A stretch of DNA of 64,000 bases, taken from Echinococcus granulosus. Its lineage: Eukaryota > Platyhelminthes > Cestoda > Cyclophyllidea > Taeniidae. Of this stretch, positions 50,701-61,600 are shown one piece after another. The stretch lies in the NCBI RefSeq assembly GCF_000524195.1, contig NW_020170381.1, positions 147,366 through 211,365 on the forward strand. Reading direction: 5' to 3'. Numbering within the stretch: the first letter of the stretch is position 1; each line of letters starts with the position of its first letter. A program made the translations under genes and the position numbers. The notes beneath the pieces are model-generated. The model was given only the letters and a program-made list of their open reading frames with translations, had not been told where the DNA came from and did not search any database.

Positions 50701-53700
50701 CTGAAGGGTGTCAGTGGCATACTTTTGCTTATTATTACTTCCGCATTCTTATTAGTCTATCGCAGAAATTTGTAGATGATGTAATAACTTCTACATTTAT
50801 GCTGCTGCGTCGACACATGGTATTGCTATCTACATGGCCCCGCATACTAAAGATGGACTCAAGTTAAGGCTTTTAAAGAGCGCGTATGTTGTCTGTAGGA
50901 CAGTATGGATAGAACGTGATTGCTTTGAAATTTGACAAATAAAAGTCCTGTTTTTCCTATCTCAAAACATTATTTTGTTCCATATTTCTTCTCTACTTTC
51001 ATTTCGTAAAGCTGTACTTTGGTAGTTAAGATAACTAAATCTTCTTACATTACCTTGAATACTTCTCAAAGGATGTCATTTTGTTTTTTTATTTTGTTCA
51101 AGTTGCATCAAGAGGTGACCTTAATGTGGGCTCTTCCGTTAGTTCACAAGCACACCCCGACACCGACAACGAGAGCTATCGCTCGCTAAACATGAGGAAG
51201 CAAAACCGATCGCTACACCAAACACTGACCGGCGATAGTACCGAGGGGATTGAGAGCTCCTCCTCCCCTGCCTACAGTGGTCTCAATCCAAGCTCCGATA
51301 GACAAGTCCTCATCTCCAAGACCTCCACTGTCGGTCCGACGAGCGCTTTTCTCGACGTACTCTCCCGCAGCCGTCCTTTGGCCTTTGTCTCTCGTGTCAT
51401 GAATCCTAGCGCATCCGCGCGATCGTCAGTTATGAACATGGGTCGGCAGTCCATCGCGCTTATCACACCAATCCCAACAACCTCGACCAATGACGATGGT
51501 GACCTAGCCGCCGAGGGTGAACGGCTGGAGCATTCCGATTTGGCCGCAGAGTTGATTTGTGCTCGGTGTTGTCGCACTGTTGGGACGCTGATATTCAGGC
51601 TTCACGTTCTCAAGGATTTCATTGCTGATCTTGGATGGCCAGAGCGTGTTAAAGCTGCGGGTTGGGCTGAAAAAACCAGGAAAATGTGCTCGAGCCTTCT
51701 TCGAGAGGCCGCCAAGAGGTCTCTTTAAATCGCATTTTACTGTTATTTCTCTGAAAAGTCTATCCTTTATCCAAATTTTACTTCTTTTTACTCTTACAGA
51801 ACTTTAATTGAACTGGACTCAAACCTTCGCCAGTCATACAAGTCGACGGAATTCGTTGTGCCACTGGAGTGCCTTACTATGATTAACACAATTACAGCCA
51901 TTCGAATGCAACTCTTTCCTCTATGTCATCAGCACGAGTCTGAAGTCGCAGGTGATGCTCCACAGGGAAGTAGATCAGACAGCCCTGGCGACATCTCCAT
52001 TTCACACCCAACCTCGGTAGGAACTGGGCGTTTACAGGCAAAATCCAGCTTTGGTTAATTGATAATTTTTTATATTTGAAATATTTTGAAATTTATTTGC
52101 AGTTTAGTAGGTGATCTAGGTTTTCTTGGGCTTAATAGTAGCTTCTCCGAAAGATGAGTCTAAGTTCATGGACTTAAGAGGTGTCCTCTTTTTAACTTCT
52201 TTTCGATAAATCATAGACTATTTTGATTTGTTTCAGTTTGCTGTCTATCAGTATCCCAACGTTCTTTGTTTTTTATATTAGTTAAGTTTTTTCATTGGAG
52301 TATTTTTCGTGGCATATTTCCCATATTTTTAATATTTAAGCACTTCCGTCTGGGAAGCACAGAATCAGCTTGTGGCTGCTTTTCCTCATAGGTGGCTGTG
52401 CAACATAAATGTTAAAATTGGAATACGCTTGAGACCACTGGAACCTTTAAATCCTGTCCCCATATAAACAGCCTCTTAAACATGCTTTGCTTGGGTCCCT
52501 CTTTTGCCAAATTAAAATTGTATTTTTTGATCTAGGTGCGGATGTACACGGAGACGGAAGCATTTTTGGAAGGCGTTCATAGGCAAATGAGCGTTATTCT
52601 CACGGACCACCTGACCTTCGTTTTGTCTACCGTACTCAACAGACTGGCTAGATACGACGAGGGCAATCTAATCTCCTCTATTCTTACACTGGCAGTTAGT
52701 CGTTCTCGGTTTTTAATGTTTTCATCCGTTTGTGTGCGTTGTTATATTTTTTCGTAAAACACTACATATTGTTTTGATATACTTTCTGCACGCAATTCTT
52801 CTCGGATCTAGCCTTTTCTGAATCGCCTTATTTCCATTTTGTAATTCAGATCAAATTTAAAATAAATTCGACTTAAGGATGTCGTTGCCCATCCTTCGTT
52901 AAGGAGAGACCTTTCCGTCGATGAAATAGATTTGAACAAAAACTAACTTTGCATATACTTCCTCATATTGGTACACACTTTTAATCAGAAGTCTTTTGTT
53001 TATTTACATCCTTTATCAGAAACCTGTGGATGAAGATGGCCGGAATTACACACATTTTATAAGTAGCAATCTTCAAATTCTGTGCCAGAACCTCGTTGAT
53101 GACGTCTATTTGCTCTCAATATTTGAGGTGAGCTTTTAAACACTAGCAATGTAATTTCCCTCGTTAGAACTGGTACACGAGCCAGATACGCCTGATCCAT
53201 GAGTGGCTCATGCAAAGACGCAATAACGTTTTGCATCCCTACCAAATAAAATGCCTTGCGACAATTGTGAGGGTAAGTTTGTTTGGGAATATCATCAAAC
53301 TAATACCTTCGTAGAAGGCATTTTCCGACTTTGAGCTTCAGGGTGTGGCTACTCATGTCTTGGAAAACACGACCTACAAAAACGTGTGCCACCGGCTTCA
53401 GGTAATGTTAATATTTGTTACTTATTTAATCCCATCGTTATCTTAATAACTGATGACCATAGTTCATTTTACTGTCAATTAATTGTGCCAATTGATGAGC
53501 AAGAATCCAGATGATGTAAGGAATACCCTACGTGGTGATTATTTCCGATGGTTTTTTTTGAACAAAATTATTTACGCTTTTGATTTACTGCGCATCTTCA
53601 AATCACGAAAGCTTGTTTTTCTCGATTGACTCGTTCTGTTGTGTCAATACTTTCGACATTTCTGAAACCACATTTTTTAGAGCACTTCAAAATCACTCAC

Positions 53701-54983
53701 CTAGAAAAGTAGGACCATGTTTTTTCACTGCCTACTTATGGAACTCAAGATTACGATTGTGAAAACCTGATTTACCTGGACTGTATGCAGAAAAGGTAAA
53801 AACTGATAGGATCAAAAAGGTTATTTTACCCAATGGTATTTCATTTTTTACGGTTCCCAGTTTATTTGAACACCTTTTTTCGTAATTAGTCGTACATTTG
53901 CTTCTCGATTGTGTCACTCTTCCACTGTGTATTTCTGTCCGGTCCAAGAGGTTCTACTTTGCTGGTTTAAGTGTTAGCATTTGCAGTACAATTAGATTGT
54001 ACCGTGTGAAAGTGCCTTCTTCTTCCCTCCCCCATTTTTTGCATAACTTGTCCAGAAGGAGTTTTTAAGCCTAAATTTTATTTAAGATTGCAGCCTTTAT
54101 GTTGTTTTCAAGACCAGAAGTCGCATTCATTTTTCTAAGGATGTTATTGGACCGAGTCACCTATTGTCATAGACTGATATTTATGTGCGGAAGTAGCTTG
54201 GATCCTATCAAGGCCCCAACTGGGTAATCCATGGATAAGACTTCGTTCCAGATGCCTTTATTATCGACATTATTGGCGGGCAAGGTGGGTATGTTTAAGG
54301 CGTACGGGTCTGGCGGCTAGAGAACGGAGACCGCATGCATGTAAGTTTGCGTGTCGGCGGTTTCAGGCACGTGTAATTGTAGTAACTGATTCACCTTGAC
54401 CTTCGAGCGGTCATCATGAAGCTTAGAACACATCTTTGCTTTATGTAGGCCAATCAGGAAAGAGTGGGTGAAGCACGACTCTAAAAGGTTCTGAGACTAG
54501 GGATCAAATGGAAATTCTAAAAAATCGAAAAGGAGTGTTTTTGTGAGATTGCAGACATCCTCAACAAAGGATGATGTCTGCAGTTAATGCCCTCAATTCA
54601 CTGGTTTTTTGAGATATGTAAGTGAATTTTGGCACTGGAAGAACAATAGGAAATTGAGCATTCAGTGTTGGGCATTTCGCAAACCCAACCCCAAATTCAC
54701 CTTTGCCGTGCTCTTTAAAACTAGGCGAAATCCAAAGCTATTTGACTCATTAAGAACATCGAGTTCAAATTGCTCCTCCGGTGGTTAAGATTGAACCACC
54801 GTTCCTTTTGGTGTCTTGTAGGTTGAGGAGGCAACGTTGTCGGTCTCATCCAGCACGCATGACCGATCTCATTCGTCGGCACAATCGTCCACAGCGGTTG
54901 GCCGTCAAAATTTGATTAGAGCGATTGGTGATGGGCTGAGCACTCTTGCACAGGGCGCAGGTCTTAGACATCGCCAAACCTAA
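32721..54983 (+). CDS. CADPS/unc-31: Calcium-dependent secretion activator (CAPS)
   Basis: Cytosolic factor that primes dense-core vesicles for Ca2+-triggered release of neuropeptides and amines. All 27 exons join in phase to 1,767 residues (vertebrate CAPS about 1,350): 32721-32830, 33567-34208, 37346-37466, 38544-38714, 39132-39365, 41335-41415, 41867-42325, 42989-43113, 43241-43352, 43546-43749, 44335-44443, 45482-45889, 46139-46254, 46623-46828, 47594-47777, 48046-48169, 48247-48273, 48824-48921, 49605-49761, 50176-50337, 51103-51718, 51800-52016, 52536-52694, 53020-53127, 53168-53272, 53315-53401, 54823-54983 (the exact first base of the last exon may be 54822). The start MMQSSSSSDEDY resembles the acidic/Ser-rich start of vertebrate CAPS. 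Anchors include YIFVLRCIAYPF, KKYEHQILYNACQ, LDNIDEQAAQVRREL and ATGQSHKPVP. Extra length is in Ser-rich exon 2 and in exons 7, 12 and 21. The junction 45889/46139 is the least certain. Confidence 0.96.
42208..42231 (+). repeat. CAG/CAA tract (poly-Gln) in CAPS exon 7
   Basis: Run of mixed CAA and CAG codons encoding seven or so Gln residues between a Gly/Asn-rich and a Pro-Leu-Met segment, within a non-conserved insert before the C2 domain. Simple-sequence expansion is the likely origin; no equivalent exists in vertebrate CAPS. Confidence 0.7.
42290..43620 (+). other. C2 domain of CAPS
   Basis: Exons 7 (end) to 10: KLSIQLSFGLE joined to ILICQLRPLRHL, then LFCTIEVEG, KAAKPIWDTLAEFETPHPL, VKIKLMKES and DHKELGR. 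Spacing matches the vertebrate CAPS C2 domain, which lies just before the PH domain and contributes to dimerisation and membrane contact. The classical Ca2+-binding Asp cluster is not evident, as in other CAPS proteins. Confidence 0.85.
43672..45840 (+). other. PH domain of CAPS, with large insert
   Basis: Starts KHCGFCWVQGRSTFKKWKIR, continues VSQYTFIMAAFKE and LDGYTVDYCE, and ends FFFNLVREGDTLTFAVFEES with LHAWVQAIHRATGQSHKP. The vertebrate domain binds PI(4,5)P2. Between the GYTVDY strand and FFFNLV, exon 12 inserts about 75 Ser/Gly/Ala-rich residues where vertebrates have about ten; the flanking strands are conserved, so this is probably an exposed loop. Confidence 0.88.
46139..53401 (+). 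other. MUN-region of CAPS
   Basis: Helical Munc13-homology region that engages SNARE proteins. Anchors: SLGWLSPSQSLVLDEYCNRY, CADHVQGKT, FRFHFPFNRPDGGLEKLLL, LRLAEICIDTLQQND, FVEHSENFLSLFQMDM, ERYLSLMETSI, ESWIPM, FIADLGWPERV, LARYDEGNLISSILTLA, NWYTSQIRLIHEWLM and FELQGVATHVLENTTYKN. A Ser-rich insert fills most of exon 21 (51103-51500). The segment between the YDEG strand and NWYTSQ differs in length from vertebrate CAPS. Confidence 0.9.
54550..54582. repeat. Short inverted repeat in last CAPS intron
   Basis: TGCAGACATC and its near-perfect reverse complement (one small bulge) flank a short loop inside the 1.4-kb intron before the last CAPS exon. It could fold as an RNA hairpin; no functional class is recognised. 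Confidence 0.4.
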
Positions 54984-55687
54984 AAGCACATCCAACCATA
55001 CCCCAGTCTTTCATTAATTTGTTTACTGCTCGCAACGCATCTCTATTGTCCTTCTCTTGCTCTTGTTATTATTGCTACCACTATCATTATTGCTGCTATG
55101 ATTCAAGGGTAGAGTCGAACCCATCCCTGTTATAATTTGTCACCCTAGATGCCCTTTGTTCCCCGTTCATACGCGCTTAAGAGCATTCTTGAACTGCTGT
55201 GCCTATAAGGCACAAAATTGCAATCAACACCAGCCGTCGAAGCGGCTTTTTATCTGGATCTCCTGGGCATCTTCAATTTGTGGTAACTTTTTCTACCTGC
55301 TGGCTTCCACGTACTAGTCCTTATGTGGGCACAAATGTCCATGCCTCTCAAATTATCTCACTGATGGGTCGTTAATAGTGTATTTACGTATGGATTGTTC
55401 TTACGTCAAAATATACGTAAGTTATTTCAGATCATCCTTCTCAACTTTACGAATGGGGTACTTTCTGCTTGAAAACGTGAACACAGCTTAACTCCAATTG
55501 ATTGGTGCACCGAAAGATGGGAACCTTGATTTTGTGGCTTATTGACAGGGTCACGATCGTTGTGTTCTTGTCAGCCTTTGTGTGCGTTGGCTTGAGTAAC
55601 ATTAATACTCATTGAGCATTATTTGGTTTGACCATCTCGAAAACTAGGTAAATCGTGACATAATTGGGACGGATAAGTCAGCCGTGG

Positions 55688-55736
55688 CATGCCGACAATG
55701 TTCTACAGGAGAGAGGTCAGAGCCACTGTCGGCATG
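55688..55736. repeat. 13-bp inverted repeat (hairpin)
   Basis: CATGCCGACAATG and, 23 nt later, CACTGTCGGCATG are reverse complements with one mismatch. The arms are GC-richer than their surroundings. It could be a UTR or RNA hairpin or a remnant of a small inverted-repeat element; no flanking target duplication was established. Confidence 0.5.
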
Positions 55737-56860
55737 ATATGGAGACGCTTTGAATACAGACGGTTGTGGCCAAGTACGGGTCACCTGCTGACCAAGGGTA
55801 ATTCGATTTGGTGGCACTACGCATGGATATCCTCGACCTCCGCTTGAAGCTTATTCACGGCAAATCGTGTATGCATGATCATGCGGTACCTTATTCTTAG
55901 TTGTAGACACAGTGTTGCAATAATCACATTTTCCGCAACTGACCTATTCATGTCCTCGGTGAAACTCTTACGGAATCTTCTGATAAAGGAGTTACGAATG
56001 ACGTTAAATGCGTGTATCTCACCAGAAATATTAACACATGGGGGCAACGGCTAGTGTGCACATTCGCAATAAATTTGGAAGTGAAGCCATGCAGGTTATA
56101 GTGTTTTCAGAGAGAATACGAAAACATAAACTCAGTTCAAAGTTTTCTTCCTTGTTACAAATCAAACTTAAACAAGGAATATTCCCAAATTAAGTGGACA
56201 ATGTTACTAAAAATAAAAGAACAAAACTCCTCGGAATGCTGCAAAATAAATACATGCTAAAGAAGTAATGCGAAATACAGCCTGCATAAACAAGGGGCCA
56301 AAGTTATGACATAGTATGAAAAACATCCATATGAAAATTTATAACAAAATGCAAAGCAAATTTACATCAAAACTACAAAAACTTGCGTATTCAGAGTACT
56401 TACAACCAACACATACAAACTTATAAAAAATGATCCTATTGAGAAATGGAAGAGATGTCTACAAATATGAACGAAATTATAAACGGATAACATATTTCGC
56501 ATGCATGCGGATGCTAACGGGTAGCATAAAATAACATTTGTGTTCGCCTCTGAATCTGTGACGATGAATGTGCCTGATATTTTTTGATGGAACAACAGAT
56601 AAACTATAAATCAAATGATACTGGGGATGTACAATTGTAGCTTATCCTTCGTTCTAAGTGAATTACAGGTAATATTCTTAAAGTACTTTCGAAAACCAGT
56701 TCATCTAATAGAATCTCCACTACAACATTAAGTAAAAACACATCTGCATCCACTATGCATTATGGCACAAACTACTTAAGCACAAACAATTATGTAACAA
56801 AAATAGGCAGCAGATAACGGGGTTTTTTGTTTTGTTTTTTCAAATTTGTTTTACCCGCTC

Positions 56861-56862
56861 AG
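56861..56862 (+). promoter_or_regulatory. Possible trans-splice acceptor before CDV3
   Basis: A long T-rich tract from about 56822 ends in CCCGCTCAG, a strong acceptor 50 nt before the chosen ATG, with no nearby upstream donor or coding exon. Flatworms use spliced-leader trans-splicing, so this is a plausible leader acceptor. It could equally be a cis acceptor for a distant 5' UTR exon. Confidence 0.35.
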
Positions 56863-56912
56863 TTCAAAAGCGGTTGTTGCGTGGTCGTGAATCCCTGAAG
56901 TACCGCACAACT

Positions 56913-58026
56913 ATGTCTCTGGAAGATTTTTTCAATAAGAAAAGTAAGAAGAAGACCAAGAAGACAATCAATGCACAGGAGCTTTTTGAGCAAATTACTG
57001 ATGGGCCTCTTCGACAAAAGTCTGACCTGGAGAAAAATGCGGATGAGATGGTCGTTGCAAACTCTGAGGACGTTGGTGAATGGGAGCCCATTGTCAACGA
57101 TGATATTGAGCTAGATTTTTCAAACATCCGTATCAATGACTTGGCGACGGTAAAAGTGGAGGAGGAGCAAGCTGCCGCGAACAATGTTAACCCTACTAGC
57201 AAATCGGATGATTCTAAGGTCGTTTGGGGAGGGAAGTTTAGAAAAGGTGAAAATCTTATTAATTACATGGAATTTTAAAAATATTTTTAGTTATTTGCTT
57301 GCTCGCTGTTCTGTGCATGTAGTTGCTGACTATTCGTGACCTCTATATCTTCAGAGGAACCTGAAAAAGTTGAAGAAAAGGCAACAAAATCTGGTGTATA
57401 TGTGCCTCTTCCTCTACGGTCTGGTGGATCAAGTGCACATGCCCTACCTAATTTGGAGAGTGTGGAGGAGTTTCCAACTCTCGACGCCGCAGCTCAGGAA
57501 AAATCAAAAAAGAATATTTTGATTGAGGTTCCTGACAATTCATGGGTTGAAGTGAGCAGGAGTACCGTGTCTCGTCGTAGAGATGGCCCCACATTTTTTG
57601 GTACTTTCAATGCTTCTTCGAACTCTTATCGAGATAATACGCCGTCAAATAAGTATTCATCATCTGGATTCCGTGATAATTACTCATCTCGTGTTGGCGG
57701 TTCGCTATCGCCGGGTGTTTGGGCTCGTGGTGAGGCTCTTAAGAATAGGCCAGCTAATTCTGCTGATCCCTCAATTTCGTCAAAATCGAGTTCATGGGAA
57801 CGCAAAAATACGTCTAAGTAAGTGAACTGCTTTAGGCGTGACCAACGCCACACCAGGCTAAAATTTTGTTGAAAAACCCTTTCTCATCTCCACATTCTTT
57901 GTACTGATTTTATTGTGGTTAATTGATTTTAGTTCAGGGACCCCCAAACCTTATGTCATTCCTCAGCAAAGAAATATCCTGTCCTTCTCTCAAGAAAACC
58001 GTTTTGCTCAGCTGGACAACTCGTGA
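56913..58026 (+). CDS. CDV3: CDV3 homologue
   Basis: Three exons, 56913-57246, 57355-57817 and 57933-58026, join in phase to 296 residues (human CDV3 about 258). The N-terminus MSLEDFFNKKSKKKTKKT matches the family's 'L-DNFFAKRDKKKKK' start, and this fixes the ATG although the frame is open further upstream. Other family marks are a GEWEPI segment followed by acidic DIELDFSNIRI, SGVYVPLPLRSGG (vertebrate 'SGVYRPPGAR'), EEFPTLDAAAQE (vertebrate 'FPSLQ'), DNSWVEVSRS, and a C-terminal NRFAQLDNS like the vertebrate 'NQYAVLEN'. CDV3 is a conserved, disordered cytosolic protein of poorly known role; nothing here reveals the mechanism. It runs convergently towards HECTD1. Confidence 0.83.
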
Positions 58027-58295
58027 CCAAATCTCACCACTTTGATTGCGGAGCGGTTATCTTTTTTTGTGTATGGTGGACAATTGCGTTAGTGATTTGT
58101 ACATTTATGTCTGCGATATATCTATACCGGTAGCACTCACTGATCACTCATGCTCTCGCTCCCACCGATTTTTTTGTCAAATCTTTTGAGTGCGCGTCTA
58201 CGAAAGATGTTACTGTTGGTGCAAAACCCAGTTTTGATGTGAATTCTAAACTGGCTAAGCCTTTCACCGCACTAACAATCTGTCTCCCCTCATTC

Positions 58296-58301
58296 AATAA
58301 A
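58296..58301 (+). terminator. Candidate poly(A) signal of CDV3
   Basis: AATAAA 270 nt past the CDV3 stop, in CATTCAATAAAAGTC. The 477 bp between the CDV3 and HECTD1 stop codons must hold both 3' UTRs, so overlapping transcript ends are likely. Confidence 0.5.
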
Positions 58302-58503
58302 AGTCTTTTGGGGTCAAATACGGGTGCGCCCCAATGGCTTTTTCAGGTGAATAGTGCTTTTAAGGTGATTGGTGGTACTTTCTCCTGAGCTGTTCATATT
58401 TGTAGGTCTGTGTATTGATCTGTTGGATCCCGGTGAGCATAATGAGAAGTTAAAGTGGCGTACAAGTGCGACAAGACAGTCGCTCAGGGTTTTTGCGCAA
58501 CAT

Positions 58504-58653
58504 TTAGTTCAGGAAAAACCCGGGCTGGGTTGCGGCATCCAGCAGCTTCTCCTTCAATTGTACCGCTGTGTCGTATTCGGGTAGTTTTAGGTAGTGCATG
58601 CAGGTGTTTACACTGGGGTATGGTCCGGAGGTGCCCGCATCCTTTTTCGCTAC
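58504..58653 (-). other. HECTD1 terminal exon with catalytic cysteine
   Basis: After a 65-nt intron ending TTTCAG, the last exon encodes 49 residues and a stop. They include PYPSVNTCMHYLKLPEYDTA, where the Cys in N-T-C-M-H is the HECT active-site residue, and end GFFLN, the family's C-terminal tail with the conserved Phe near the end. The number of residues between HPKIK and the Cys equals that in vertebrate HECTD1, which supports the donor at 58719. Confidence 0.92.
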
Positions 58654-61600
58654 CTGAAATCAAGACACTTTTTTAGGACTTCTGTGCTTCATTTTGCCGC
58701 GTGAAGGTTAATTCTGACCTTTATTTTGGGGTGAAGATTTCTGAATCCTCCTGGTGGAAGATTAGGTGAACCAGTTACAAATTTTACAAAGCACTTTCTT
58801 TCGAGTCCTGTGAAGTCTAACAGAACGTCCAGAAGCATCAAGTAGGTTGGTGACTGTCGTGTGTAGCCGGCCACAGGTTCAAATGCGGCTAACATTTCTT
58901 CATAAGTCCATTTATTTGGTGACATATCTCCTGATATTAGCTGACTTAATTCGTCGGGAGTAAAGATGGCTAACGTTTCCAGCGGAAAAACCAGATTGAA
59001 CCCGTCTGAAACGTAGAAAACACCGATCACTGATAAATTATGAATACGAGAAATGAGTTTCGGTCTGGAGTGTCTTCGTGAAATAGCATCTTGTTTGGAT
59101 GCTAATCAGAATAATGATTACACAAGTGAATGTTTGACGCATCGATAAATATCCATAATGAAGAGAATTCATACCTCTTAAAGCCTTTATTTGCTTTTCG
59201 ATGCCTTTATTCATTGCAAAATCGATCGATCTTTTGATGTAAATTTCCAGATTTTCATAGTCTATCACTTTTGCTTCCTCAATATGCTGTTGTGGTTGGA
59301 TGCGAGATTCAGGGTTATCCCAATCATATCTATCCTCCAGTCTAAATGAACTTTGGCCAAACTTCTAAATAACGGAAACACTGAAAACATGAATCCCATA
59401 CTCCTCTAATCTACTTAACTCGATGCATCGGAATGCAAGCTCGTGCCCAGCAAGGTTACTTTTAAAAGTACAAGCAAGCCAAGTTTATTCACGGGACACG
59501 TATCTTAAGGATAATTCATCGTGATTCGGGCGTGGGCTTCCTACTGTATGTAGTCATTCAGGCGCTTAAACGGTTGGTTTGAACTTCGCAGCTATTAGTC
59601 GTAATACAAGTAACTTCAGAAGACCAGCTTGCTAGTGCTGATGAAATTATTATAATATGGCATTCCGGGTCATCCCTGAAGACGGACTAGCGTACACTAG
59701 TGCCGGGGGGCCAATTGTTTGTGAACGGATGTGCTTTGGAGCGAACGGAAAGTAGTCACTAAGACGTTCATCGAAAATAATGAAGTCGAAGAGCCCGCGT
59801 AGTTAATATAATTATGGAAGCAAGTGAGATTTCATCGCAACAGCTTGGCTGTACCATGTATGAAACTAACGATATAGGGATAGTAAACTTGTCACAACAG
59901 CAAAACTCCGATTACAGTGGAGTTGCCTAAATAGATCAGCTAAGACGTTAGCGGCTGATAAGTATCAGTCCACACCTATTGCTATGCCATGTGTGAATGC
60001 TTACAATGATGAAATAATTTGCTAAAGTGATGAGTTAAAAAAAGACTGGCAGAATTTACCGTGGTGATTGAGGGGAACTCCATAGTAAGACAAAGATCGG
60101 ATAGTTTCGAAGAAAAGTACTTCACTTCGAGCTGTTCACGATCCTCAGGGGTGGATGCAGTTGTCTTTGCGCAATTTAAATATTTAAGGCATAGCAAAAA
60201 GAATTTGCCTTGTTCTGGATAAATTTCCATAAAATCCTCCAACCTTCGGGCTAAATCACTCGTTTCGGTTTTTCCATGGTCCATTAGCAGTTTCAAAAAA
60301 CTCGTCGAAAAATGAAGATCCATTCGACGTTGATCCTTGGTGTAAAATTTGTGAATTTTAGCTCTGGTATCAAATATTGCACTTTGCAAAGAACGGTATG
60401 AACTAGGGGAAATACCTTCAACGACTTTACTGCATTTACTCAGGACTTATTACCTCTTGTATTTCGATTTCACTTGATAATAACCACTCAAAAAGGGGTC
60501 ATTAGTGCAGAACAGCTCATGCATACATTTTAAACAGTCTGTACTTCGGTCAGAGTTTATCTAACGGTCGACCAAAATGGGAGTCATGATAGTGGTCCAA
60601 TGAATATTCACAAGGATGATGATAATTTTTTCAAAGTAATTGCAACGATTTTTTAGTACTTAAAGGCCTACCAGTTTTGTTTACCTGGAGCAAAATATGT
60701 AATAAGCTTTCCGAATTGAATTAACAAGGTAAGAAGAGCGCTCTATCTACTGAGAATATGTTTTGCGATAGAAATAAACTGTACATTTAGAGTTGGAAAA
60801 TTACACTAGTTATTTGGTTGAAGTGTGACTCCTGATGGTGTAAGGCGGAGGCCTCGAAGCAATTTTTGAACTGGAACACCTTCTCCCTTCTGATACAAAA
60901 GACGTCCTTTGCGCTTGGGAAAAACGGCTTGACTTTGAATAGTATTTTATGAAAGCAACTCATGTTTTGGTAACGGAAATAGTACGTGCCGGAGTCTAAT
61001 ACCCAAATCTAAAGGAAATTAATTGAATATTTCGAGTCCATACCAGCGGTGCAAAGTCTCTAAAATTTGCGTTGATATTGAAATGTTTGACTGACCAAGT
61101 AAGAAACTGGATGAAAGGGTGTAGTGAAAAAAAAGTGGCCAAAAATGTACCCTCCTAGGCGTACGTGAAGGGTTCACCTACCTGAAGGCACTTGGCGAGG
61201 GCGATGCCGAGGACGCGGAAGCGCTCTTCCGCTCCTTGCGGCAGCGCGTTTGCTGGCCACGCAGCTGGAAAGAGGCCATTTCTCGGGTGTACATATATTA
61301 CCTTCTCGGACCCACTCACTCGCCAGCCCTTTTCTAATTCGCCCTTTTCAGCCGCAATTTTCACATGCTCTCCAAAACCTTTCTCAGTACTAGCGTAATC
61401 TGCCACCCATATACAATGTGATTTCCGCCTAGAAAAAAGGTAACACAAAAAGTGGCTATCGTCATACTATGCTAGGGAGAAAGTGCTTTTGAATAATACC
61501 TTAACCGGGCACTGTATTTAAGACTACGAAGATTTAACGGTTTAGTTACATTTTGCAGGATTTTTTCTAGTGAAAAACGGAAATTGCCGACACCTGTTCC

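Larger units (their letters stand above)
54984..56912. other. Intergenic, CAPS 3' flank to CDV3
   Basis: About 1.9 kb holding the CAPS 3' UTR and the CDV3 promoter and leader. An AATAAA occurs at 56068-56073, but that is over 1 kb from the CAPS stop, so its use is uncertain. Minus ORFs at 55817-56047 and 56362-56595 have no recognisable motif. A hairpin lies at 55688-55736. Confidence 0.5.

Noticed and set aside
55817..56047. Minus ORF, Arg/Ile-rich, in the CAPS-CDV3 interval
   Set aside because: No transposase, reverse transcriptase or other motif; a repeat origin is possible but unsupported by sequence alone.
56832..56912. Earlier in-frame start for CDV3
   Set aside because: The upstream part overlaps a T-rich tract and likely splice acceptor, and the CDV3 family N-terminus begins at the ATG at 56913.
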